DNA from: Oligoflexus sp.
GTDB taxonomy: Bacteria; Bdellovibrionota_B; Oligoflexia; Oligoflexales; Oligoflexaceae
Assembly (NCBI GenBank): GCA_030151925.1
Contig: JASLCY010000078.1
Coordinates: 1-6,416, forward strand
Reading direction: 5' to 3'
DNA length: 6,416 nt
This document shows, in pieces, positions 1 through 5,694 of this stretch. A program made the translations under genes and the position numbers. Each line of letters starts with the position of its first letter. The stretch's first letter is position 1. Under the pieces are notes generated by a model. The model made no database searches. It had not been told where the DNA came from and saw only the letters and a program-made list of their open reading frames with translations.

Positions 1-1029
1 CTCGCGCTTATCGCCATCGACGAAGCGCATTGCGTCCAGCAGTGGGGCCAGGGCTTCAGGCCGGAATACGCGCGGCTCGGCTCTCTGCTCGCGGAGCTCG
101 GCCCCGTGCCGAAGATGGCTTTGACCGCTACGGTCACGCCGCGGGAGAGGCAGGAGATCATTCGCAGCCTCGGCATGAAAGACCCGCAGGTCATCGCGAT
201 CAACAACGTGCGCGACAACCTCGACCTCACGATCTATCAGCATTCCAAGCAGGACCAGCAGTTGCTCGGCGTCGTCGACACCGCCGCCGCGCGCGAGGAC
301 CAGGGCATCATCTACGCCGCGACGCGTAAGAACGTGGAAGAGATCTACCGCCACCTGCGCGCGCGGAAGCATCCCGTCGCGCAGTACCACGCGGGGCTCG
401 TGCCCGAGGTCCGGCAGAGGGCGCAGGACCAGTTCGTGGCGGGTAAGGTCCTGACGATGGTCGCCACCAAGGCCTTCGGCATGGGCATCAACCTGCCGAT
501 GATCCGTTACGTGCTCCACGCGAACATGCCTTGCTCGATCGAATCCTATACTCAGGAAATAGGGCGCGCGGGCCGCGACGGGTATCAGGCGAGCTGCGAC
601 CTCCATTACGGGCCGAAGGATTATTTCCTGCAGAGATTCATGATCGAGAAATCCTTCCCGGACGAGAAGGAGCTGCCGAAGATCTGGCGCGCGCTGGAAG
701 AGGATTTTGCGGACCGCGCGGCCTACGACCAGGACAAGCTCATTCAGCTGCTCGGCCTGCAGACCCTCCTGCCCCGGGAGACGATCGCCGCCGCGGTGGA
801 CTTCTTCGTGAAGGGCGGCGCGCTCGAACTCGTCGAGACCGTAGCCGAGGACGAGGATTTCCAATACGAGACCTACGTCGCAATGAATACGGCCAATCCT
901 GGGCTCACAGCGCTCCTGCAAAACCTGAGGGATCAGGTCGCCTGGAAGTTCGAGAAACTCAACGCCATGCATCAGTTGGTCAAGGGCGGCCACAGTCCGA
1001 AGCTTTCCATTGAGCGCTACTTCCAATAA
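1..1029 (+). CDS. RecQ-family ATP-dependent DNA helicase, C-terminal part (5' end outside window)
   Basis: RecQ helicases unwind DNA 3' to 5' during repair and recombination. The open frame enters from the left edge and 342 residues are visible before TAA at 1027-1029; Walker A (motif I) lies outside. Counting from the edge, motif II is DEAH at residues 7-10, followed by an aromatic-rich loop QWGQGFRPEY, motif III ALTAT at 40-44, motif IV around GIIYAATRK (about 102-110), motif V AFGMGINLP (about 158-166) and motif VI QEIGRAGRDG (185-194). After the helicase core come about 90 residues of probable winged-helix character, then a segment KLNAM...SIERYFQ that resembles the start of the RecQ zinc-binding module (KL..M......CRR..IL.YFGE). 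The protein stops there, and no zinc-ligand cysteines are seen. The canonical His-Asp of the aromatic loop (WGHDF) reads Gln-Gly. RecQ family membership is secure; whether it acts like classical RecQ is unclear, so no symbol is given. A metallo-hydrolase gene follows after 57 bases on the same strand. Confidence 0.93.
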   Translation, partial: LALIAIDEAHCVQQWGQGFRPEYARLGSLLAELGPVPKMALTATVTPRERQEIIRSLGMKDPQVIAINNVRDNLDLTIYQHSKQDQQLLGVVDTAAAREDQGIIYAATRKNVEEIYRHLRARKHPVAQYHAGLVPEVRQRAQDQFVAGKVLTMVATKAFGMGINLPMIRYVLHANMPCSIESYTQEIGRAGRDGYQASCDLHYGPKDYFLQRFMIEKSFPDEKELPKIWRALEEDFADRAAYDQDKLIQLLGLQTLLPRETIAAAVDFFVKGGALELVETVAEDEDFQYETYVAMNTANPGLTALLQNLRDQVAWKFEKLNAMHQLVKGGHSPKLSIERYFQ

Positions 1030-1086
1030 GGTGAAGATTGGGCCTGCCAGGCCGCAGCGAAATCTCATCCTGATCGGAGGGGACTC

Positions 1087-1866
1087 ATGAAAGTTCGTGT
1101 GCTGGGTTCGGGAACCTCAACCGGCGTGCCTGTCATCGGCTGCCGCTGCAAGGTCTGCACGAGCCCCGATCCCAAACACCACAGGACCCGCGCTTCGATC
1201 GTCCTCAGCAACGGCGACCGGCACCTGCTGATCGATACTTCGCCCGAGATGCGCCTGCAGATCCTCAAGGCCGGCATCAGCAGCATCGTCGGCCTGCTCT
1301 ATACGCATCTCCACGCCGACCACACCGCGGGATTCGACGACCTGCGCGCCTTCTATTTCAAGTCCCGCGAGCCGCTCGACGTCTATCTCCTGCCCGAGTA
1401 CTTCGACGAGATCAGATCGCGCTTCGCTTATGCCTTCGTCGATACGGGCTACCACGGGCTCAAGCCGACCCTGAATCTCCATGCGATCCCGGACGGGCCT
1501 TTTAACTTCGCCGGTTTTCCCATCGAGCCGGTTCGCTGCGAGCATGGGCATGTGACGAGCTGCGGTTTTAAGTTCGGCCGTTTTGCCTATGTTACCGACT
1601 TCAAGAACTTCCCCCGCAAAACGATTGAAGCGTGGCGTGGCAGTATTGACATCATGATCGCCAGTGGCATCCATTTTGGCATGCATAGTGCCCATTCAAC
1701 GATCCCAGAAACCTTACAACTGTTCGATGATTTGGGTGTAAAAAGAGGTATAATTTCGCATCTGTCTCACGAGGTCGATTACGTGGAGCATGGTCCGCTT
1801 CTCCCGAATTTTGCGGAATTTGCCTACGATGGAATGGAAATTGACCTTGGGGATCTGGTGTCGTAA
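1087..1866 (+). CDS. PhnP-like MBL-fold metallo-hydrolase
   Basis: This is a 259-residue metallo-beta-lactamase-fold hydrolase, probably cytoplasmic, of the PhnP-like branch. PhnP itself is a cyclic phosphodiesterase, but no phn genes are nearby and the substrate here cannot be read from sequence. The N-terminus has the branch signature GSGTSTGVPVIGC, and C19, C21 and C24 match the structural zinc site of PhnP. THLHADH at residues 73-79 is the metal motif (H74, H76, D78, H79). H153 and D171 (in YVTDF) fit the third histidine and the bridging aspartate. The HLSH motif supplies H225 as an active-site ligand and H228 as the fourth structural zinc ligand. All expected ligands are therefore present, which argues for an active enzyme. 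The ATG is preceded by a strong ribosome site, GGAGGGG at 1076-1082. Codon use changes inside the gene: the first part is GC-rich (65% in 1201-1260) and the last part is much poorer (43-47% in 1681-1800). Confidence 0.93.
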   Translation: MKVRVLGSGTSTGVPVIGCRCKVCTSPDPKHHRTRASIVLSNGDRHLLIDTSPEMRLQILKAGISSIVGLLYTHLHADHTAGFDDLRAFYFKSREPLDVYLLPEYFDEIRSRFAYAFVDTGYHGLKPTLNLHAIPDGPFNFAGFPIEPVRCEHGHVTSCGFKFGRFAYVTDFKNFPRKTIEAWRGSIDIMIASGIHFGMHSAHSTIPETLQLFDDLGVKRGIISHLSHEVDYVEHGPLLPNFAEFAYDGMEIDLGDLVS

Positions 1867-1940
1867 ATAAACGCGGCTATCGCTCAGCTTCAATGCGGCC
1901 TCTTAAGGCGATATCCTCATCCATCGAGTAAGGATTCATC

Positions 1941-3047
1941 ATGATCATCGGCGTTCCAAAAGAGATTAAGAATCGTGAAAATCGCGTTGCCATCGTTCCC
2001 GGCGGCGTAAAGATGTTAGTCGACGCTGGCCATACGGTCCTCGTTGAGAAGTCCGCCGGTATGGGTGCCGCGATCCCCGATGACAAATATGCCGCTGCCG
2101 GAGCCACCCTGGTCGACAAGGCTGCCGACGTCTGGGCGAAGGCCGATATGATCATCAAGGTGAAAGAGCCGATCAAAGCCGAATTCGAGCACATGCGCAA
2201 AGGCCAAATCCTCTATACTTACCTGCACTTGGCTGCTGCCCAAGAGCTCGGCCACGAACTCGTGAAACGCGGCGTGAGCGCGATCGCCTACGAAACCATC
2301 CAGCTGGCGAACGGCTCCCTCCCCCTGCTCACCCCTATGAGTGAAGTCGCCGGCCGCGTGTCGGTCCAGGTCGGTGCGCAGTGCCTCCAGAAGCATCGCG
2401 GCGGTAAAGGCATTCTTCTCGGCGGCGTTCCCGGCGTTCGCCGCGGCCGCGTAACCGTAATCGGTGGCGGCGTCGTCGGTATCAACGCAGCGAAGATGGC
2501 GATAGGCCTCGGAGCGCGCGTCACAATCCTCGACGTGAGCGCGGCTCGCCTCGCTTATCTCGACGATATCTTCGGCAACGACGTCGACACTCTGATGTCG
2601 ACCCCTGAAAACATCGCGAACTCGGTCGCTGAATCGGATCTCGTGGTCGGTGCGGTCCTTATCGCCGGCGCCAAGGCTCCTTGCCTCGTCACCCGCGAAA
2701 TGGTTCGTTCGATGACGCCAGGATCTGTTATTGTTGACGTAGCGATCGACCAAGGCGGCTGTATCGAAACGATTCGTCCTACGACGCATGACGACCCAAC
2801 CTATGTGGACGAAGGCGTCATCCACTACGGGGTGACAAACATCCCAGGCGACGTTCCTATGACCTCGACCTACGCTTTGACGAACGTAACCCTTCGTTAT
2901 GCGATGGATCTGGCCAACAAAGGCCTCGAACGCGCTCTGAAAGAATCGGAAGCCCTCCGCCTCGGTCTCAACGTCTACCAAGGCAAGGTAACTCACTCGG
3001 CGGTGGCGGAAGCGCTCCACAGCCAGTACGTTTCGATGAACTTCTAA
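1941..3047 (+). CDS. ald: Alanine dehydrogenase
   Basis: The enzyme catalyses NAD-dependent interconversion of L-alanine and pyruvate plus ammonium, either for alanine catabolism or for pyruvate amination. The 368-residue product is close to the usual 370 or so. The N-terminus [17 protein letters not shown] is typical of the family. The expected catalytic and substrate residues are visible: R15, K75 (in KVKEP), H96 (in YTYLHLA) and D270 (in AIDQGG). The nucleotide-binding Rossmann glycines lie at GGGVVG, residues 175-180, with D198 after the next strand as the likely NAD ribose contact. TPMSEVAGR at 131-139 is another family signature. Every key residue is intact. The start is an ATG with TAAGGA at 1929-1934, six bases upstream. 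The gene lies 74 bases after the hydrolase gene and may be co-transcribed with it; no convincing promoter was found in the gap. Transcription probably ends at the hairpin just downstream. Confidence 0.97.
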   Translation: MIIGVPKEIKNRENRVAIVPGGVKMLVDAGHTVLVEKSAGMGAAIPDDKYAAAGATLVDKAADVWAKADMIIKVKEPIKAEFEHMRKGQILYTYLHLAAAQELGHELVKRGVSAIAYETIQLANGSLPLLTPMSEVAGRVSVQVGAQCLQKHRGGKGILLGGVPGVRRGRVTVIGGGVVGINAAKMAIGLGARVTILDVSAARLAYLDDIFGNDVDTLMSTPENIANSVAESDLVVGAVLIAGAKAPCLVTREMVRSMTPGSVIVDVAIDQGGCIETIRPTTHDDPTYVDEGVIHYGVTNIPGDVPMTSTYALTNVTLRYAMDLANKGLERALKESEALRLGLNVYQGKVTHSAVAEALHSQYVSMNF

Positions 3048-3066
3048 ACAAAAATTTGCTAAGCTT

Positions 3067-3097
3067 GGGCCCCCAACCGCGGGGCCTTTTCTTTTTT
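3067..3097 (+). terminator. Rho-independent terminator after ald
   Basis: The stem GGCCCC (3068-3073) pairs perfectly with GGGGCC (3081-3086) around a seven-base loop, and G3067 with T3087 can add a G-U pair. The T-rich tract TTTTCTTTTTT (3087-3097) follows at once. It begins 20 bases after the ald stop codon, as expected for an intrinsic terminator of the plus-strand genes. Its T tract ends only 21 bases before the next start codon, so it could also act as a control point for the downstream pair. Confidence 0.88.
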
Positions 3098-3118
3098 GGT
3101 CTGAGGTTCGTTTTACCC

Positions 3119-3979
3119 ATGAACAATACGTATCGTCTTCTCGATAGCGGCAACTTTGAAAAACTGGAGCAGGTGGGGCCTTACCGCATCATCCGCCCGT
3201 CTCCGCAGGCTGTTTGGAAGCCTGGTCAGAGTAAGCTCTGGAGCAAGGTCGATGCTACGTTCCGCCGTTTCTCGGGCGGCGACGGCAAGTGGACGATCGA
3301 GAACCCGGGCATGAAAAAGCCCTGGATGATAGAGTACGGCGGGATGCAATTGCAGATCGAGCTCACGGACTTCGGGCACCTCGGGCTCTTCGCCGAACAA
3401 CGCATGAACTGGCAGCGCATCCGCAACCTTTGCCATCAGGGCAGCCAGAGCGGGGACGAATTCCACGTGCTTAATCTCTTCGCCTACACCGGCGGCTCGA
3501 CCCTCGCGGCGGCGCAAGGCGGGGCGCAGGTCGCCCATGTGGACGCTTCCAAGACCAGCGTGGCCTGGGCGCGCCTCAACGCGGATATCAACGGTTTGAC
3601 GACGGCTCCGATCCGCTGGCTCACCGACGACGTGCAAAAATTCGTCGCGCGCGAGATTCGCCGCAATCGCCTTTATAAAGGCATCATCCTCGACCCGCCG
3701 AGCTTCGGCCGGGGAACCGGGGGCGAGACCTGGAAAATCGAGGATCATCTGATCGATCTCCTCGATTCCCTGAAGTCGATCCTCCACCCCGAGTTCAGCT
3801 TCTTCCTGCTGAGCTCGCATTCGAACGGCTACACGCCGATCGCGATGCAGAACCTCCTCGGCTCCCTGCTGCGCGGCGTCAACGGGCGTTTCCTCGCGGA
3901 GGAGATGGTCGTCGATGAGGACGGCACCGGCCGCGCCTTGCCGAGCGGCGCCTCCACCTGGTTCATACGGGAACCGTGA
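3119..3979 (+). CDS. RlmI/RlmK-type class I SAM-dependent methyltransferase (COG1092-like)
   Basis: This is a probable RNA methyltransferase using S-adenosylmethionine, 286 residues from the ATG at 3119. Members of this group include the 23S rRNA enzymes RlmI and RlmK; the target here is not determinable. The N-terminal third carries the group's pattern: RPSPQAVWKPG at 26-36 and FGHLGLFAEQRMNW at 85-98. The SAM-binding motif I is LNLFAYTGGSTLAAA at 118-132, the acidic end of strand 2 is DAS at 142-144, and the motif IV catalytic loop is DPPSFGRG at 192-199. There is no room for the PUA domain found in full-length RlmI of about 396 residues. An in-frame TTG at 3056 would give a longer product but would translate the terminator hairpin, so I chose the ATG, which has GAGG at 3103-3106 (a longish 12-base spacer). 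The TGA overlaps the start of the next gene, which suggests translational coupling. Confidence 0.9.
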   Translation: MNNTYRLLDSGNFEKLEQVGPYRIIRPSPQAVWKPGQSKLWSKVDATFRRFSGGDGKWTIENPGMKKPWMIEYGGMQLQIELTDFGHLGLFAEQRMNWQRIRNLCHQGSQSGDEFHVLNLFAYTGGSTLAAAQGGAQVAHVDASKTSVAWARLNADINGLTTAPIRWLTDDVQKFVAREIRRNRLYKGIILDPPSFGRGTGGETWKIEDHLIDLLDSLKSILHPEFSFFLLSSHSNGYTPIAMQNLLGSLLRGVNGRFLAEEMVVDEDGTGRALPSGASTWFIREP

Positions 3980-4764
3980 TGATCGTCATTTCCAGCCCGC
4001 AGAATCCGAAGATCAAAGAGCTCATCAGCCTGCGCGAGAGCAAGAAGCGCCGCGAGTTGGGGCTGTTCGTGGTCGAGGGCGCCCGCGAGCTGTCCCGCGC
4101 CTTGGCTTCGGGTTATGCGTGCCGTACGGTTTATGCCGAAGAGAGCCTGCTGAGCGGCGAAGCGCGCGCCGTGATCGAGACCCTGCCGCAGAACCTGCAG
4201 TTCCGCGTTTCCAAGGACGTGTTCGCGAAAGCGGCCGTACGCGAGGGGTCGGACGGCGTGCTCGCCATACTCGAAGCGAAGTCGGCTCGTTTCGCCGATC
4301 TCAAGCCCCGCGGCCCGCTGTTTCTCCTCGTGCTCGAGAATCTCGAGAAGCCGGGCAATTTCGGGGCCCTGGCCCGCAGCGCAGACGGCGCCGGCGTGGA
4401 TGCGATCGTCGTCCTGGATCCCAAGGCCGATCTCTTTAATCCCAACGCCGTGCGCGCCAGCGTCGGCGCTCTCTTCAGCCAGCCCTTGATCGCCTGCACG
4501 CACGAGGAGTTCCGTACTTTCTGCGAGCAAGGCCGCGTGAAAATCCTCGCCGCGAGCCCGCACGCCAAGCAGTATTATTATCAATCCGATCTCAAAGGCC
4601 CGCTGGCCCTCGTCCTCGGCTCCGAAGCCTGGGGACTGTCGAGCGAATGGAAAGCCTCGGAGCTCATCAAGATCCCGATGATGGGCATCGCCGACTCCCT
4701 GAACGTCTCGGTAGCCGGCGCGGTGGTGATGTACGAAGTGCATCGGCAAAGGGCCGCGACCTAA
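3979..4764 (+). CDS. TrmH/SpoU-family RNA 2'-O-methyltransferase
   Basis: This is a 261-residue SPOUT-class enzyme that would methylate a ribose 2'-OH in rRNA or tRNA; the exact nucleotide is unknown. The N-terminal RNA-binding part includes SSPQNPKIKEL (5-15) and FVVEGARELSRAL (30-42), typical of RlmB/TsnR-like members. Motif 1 covers ENLEKPGNFGALARSADGAG (120-139), with N127 and R133. A VRASVGALF segment follows (158-166). Motif 2 is LVLGSEAWGLS (211-221), with G214 and E216. Motif 3, IPMMGIADSLNVSVAGAVV (232-250), holds the S-L-N-V-S core that builds the trefoil knot. All catalytic and cofactor motifs are intact. The ATG start shares one base with the TGA of the upstream methyltransferase; an in-frame GTG at 3976 would add one residue and give a four-base overlap. 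GGGA at 3969-3972 could serve as a weak ribosome site. The TAA overlaps the stop codon of the converging minus-strand gene. Confidence 0.94.
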   Translation: MIVISSPQNPKIKELISLRESKKRRELGLFVVEGARELSRALASGYACRTVYAEESLLSGEARAVIETLPQNLQFRVSKDVFAKAAVREGSDGVLAILEAKSARFADLKPRGPLFLLVLENLEKPGNFGALARSADGAGVDAIVVLDPKADLFNPNAVRASVGALFSQPLIACTHEEFRTFCEQGRVKILAASPHAKQYYYQSDLKGPLALVLGSEAWGLSSEWKASELIKIPMMGIADSLNVSVAGAVVMYEVHRQRAAT

Positions 4765-5240
4765 GATTTGGTGAAAGGCAGGGAGTTGCTGAAGTCGGTC
4801 GCGCGGTTGAGCGCGGAGTTCCCGCAGCCGGCCGGGAATTGGCTGTCGTCGTCGGCATTGGCCGGCAATGGGTTAGGGAAGCTGTTGATATCGATCTGCG
4901 CAAGGTTTGCATCGATGCACGACTGGGTCAAGAGCAGCTTTCCTGAGCTATCGAATTTAAAGCTCAAGTACTCCCTAGCCAGATTACTCGTCTTTCTTTC
5001 CAAGGTGCCGGCTGATGGATCGCTTCCGAGCTGGGCCGTGAGGCTATAGACGACGTCCTTCCCGACCACGAAACCATCGATTTGATCTTTGTAATCCTTC
5101 ACGTCGGAATCCGGGACCTTTGAGACGTCCGAGCCGCCCGCGATGCCCATCTTGTATTTCTGCACAATGTCGGCTGCCATCTCCGCCGTGAACGGTTGGG
5201 AACAGTTGGCATCTGCGAAGTAGCTGATGCGCATGCTCAT
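4761..5240 (-). CDS. Hypothetical secreted protein, C-terminal part of a frameshifted lipoprotein gene
   Basis: I do not recognise this family. From the ATG at 5240 the frame encodes 159 residues, but it stays open upstream to a stop at 5390-5388. That upstream stretch (5241-5363) reads as plausible protein with a LLGTWTQC segment, leading into ISYFADANCSQP. A GTW..C segment followed by a strand and a D..C turn is common in predicted periplasmic beta-rich lipoproteins, which is family-style inference only. Cysteines lie at residues 13, 108 and 139 of the 159, plus the one in WTQC upstream, so two disulfides are possible. The stretch is best read as the body of the lipoprotein whose signal peptide lies in the adjoining frame (5530-5363). 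ATG 5240 overlaps the upstream frame's TGA as ATGA, so independent coupled translation cannot be excluded. The stop overlaps that of the TrmH-type gene by four bases, tail to tail. Confidence 0.7.
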   Translation of the reverse strand: MSMRISYFADANCSQPFTAEMAADIVQKYKMGIAGGSDVSKVPDSDVKDYKDQIDGFVVGKDVVYSLTAQLGSDPSAGTLERKTSNLAREYLSFKFDSSGKLLLTQSCIDANLAQIDINSFPNPLPANADDDSQFPAGCGNSALNRATDFSNSLPFTKS

Positions 5241-5530
5241 CGTATGGTCGGAGGCGACGGTGATGGCCCTCTGGCCGCTGTGGTAGTCTTCGTTATCGAC
5301 TCGCGTGGTGACGCATTGCGTCCAGGTGCCGAGGAGCTGGCTCGGAATCGGCGTATTCGCATCGGGGCTGTGTCGGCCGCCGGATCCTTATCGGACGAGG
5401 TTGTCGAAGTCTTATCGACGATGACGTCGGACGAGGATCGCGTGGTGAGTTTTGAGGCCGAAGGAGCCGCCTCTTGTTTGCAGGAGATTAAAACGAGAGG
5501 AATGATGATGGATGCGCAGCGAAGCTTCAT
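5237..5530 (-). CDS. Lipoprotein signal peptide and linker, N-terminal part of a frameshifted gene
   Basis: The uninterrupted frame gives 97 residues, of which I regard only about the first 56 as genuine. Residues 1-17 form a lipoprotein signal: basic start MKLR, hydrophobic ASIIIPLVL, and lipobox LISC with the acylated cysteine at 17. Lysine at +2 does not match the Asp inner-membrane retention signal, so an outer-membrane location is likely if Lol rules apply. A Ser/Thr/Ala-rich linker follows to about residue 56. After that this frame turns into Arg/Ser/Pro-rich sequence typical of a wrong frame. By hand count over the 41 codon positions between 5363 and 5241, 54% of codons in this frame end in G or C, against 80% in the neighbouring frame. 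The intended product is probably about 256 residues, running from 5530 to 4761. The ribosome site is weak (only CGGAAA well upstream), and no clear promoter was found. Confidence 0.65.
   Translation of the reverse strand: MKLRCASIIIPLVLISCKQEAAPSASKLTTRSSSDVIVDKTSTTSSDKDPAADTAPMRIRRFRASSSAPGRNASPRESITKTTTAARGPSPSPPTIR
5364..5367 (-). other. Frameshift site (run of four C on minus strand)
   Basis: On the minus strand the reading ACA GCC CCG ATG changes to ACA GCC CCC GAT GCG AAT if one C is added to this four-base run. The added base joins the signal-peptide frame directly to the well-formed downstream frame (...DTAPDANTPIPSQLLGTW...). The junction could lie a few codons either side, since the stop that bounds the downstream frame is at 5390-5388. 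The change could be a real inactivating deletion or an indel error in the sequence. No XXXYYYZ slippery heptamer was seen here, which makes programmed frameshifting less likely. Confidence 0.6.
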
Positions 5531-5657
5531 AGGCTGTATTTCCGATTAAGGTGGAACATGGTTGCTCCTGACCCTTATCGGCAACTACGGCCTCTGGTTC
5601 GCCTCCGCGGCGACCATTCCGTATACACGCGTATTCCTAATGAAGGAGCCGGGTTGC

Positions 5658-5675
5658 GAGGCCGTTTCCGGCCTC
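5658..5675 (-). terminator. Perfect hairpin after the RlmL-like gene, possible terminator without U tract
   Basis: Read on the minus strand, GAGGCCG and CGGCCTC form a perfect seven-base-pair stem closed by a GAAA tetraloop, 19 bases beyond the stop codon of the RlmL-like gene. A GNRA loop on a GC stem is very stable RNA, and the position suits a 3' end. However, the sequence after it (GCAACCCGG...) has no run of T, so it may protect the 3' end or mark a weak or Rho-assisted terminator. The arms are also complementary on the plus strand, but no plus-strand gene ends here. Confidence 0.35.
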
Positions 5676-5694
5676 CTCCAGCCAGGGGAAGGCT

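Noticed and set aside
1041..1053. Small inverted repeat GGCCT-GCC-AGGCC between the recQ-type gene and the hydrolase gene
   Set aside because: It has only a five-base stem with a three-base loop and no T tract, too weak to call a terminator.
1117..1695. A 192-residue open frame on the minus strand opposite the metallo-hydrolase
   Set aside because: It is a shadow of a gene with a full set of metal ligands and has no motif of its own.
1749..1754. Perfect TATAAT hexamer inside the metallo-hydrolase gene, as a possible promoter for ald
   Set aside because: No -35-like sequence sits 15 to 18 bases upstream, there is no TGn extension, and it lies 187 bases before ald. It is more likely a chance match in an AT-richer stretch.
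2016..3020. A 334-residue open frame on the minus strand opposite ald
   Set aside because: It lies wholly antisense to an intact alanine dehydrogenase with all catalytic residues. Its composition (His, Arg and Asp rich, no motifs) is what codon bias produces on the opposite strand.
3056..3118. TTG start that would extend the RlmI/K-type protein by 21 residues
   Set aside because: The extension would translate the terminator hairpin and T tract, giving Pro/Arg then Phe-rich residues, and has no ribosome site. ATG at 3119 is better.
3829..4749. A 306-residue open frame on the minus strand opposite the two methyltransferase genes
   Set aside because: It shows no recognisable domain and mirrors the coding bias of the intact TrmH-type gene.
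5350..5390. Programmed -1 ribosomal frameshift in the lipoprotein gene
   Set aside because: The shift direction fits, but there is no XXXYYYZ heptamer in the right phase and no obvious stimulatory hairpin. A missing base in the C run is simpler.
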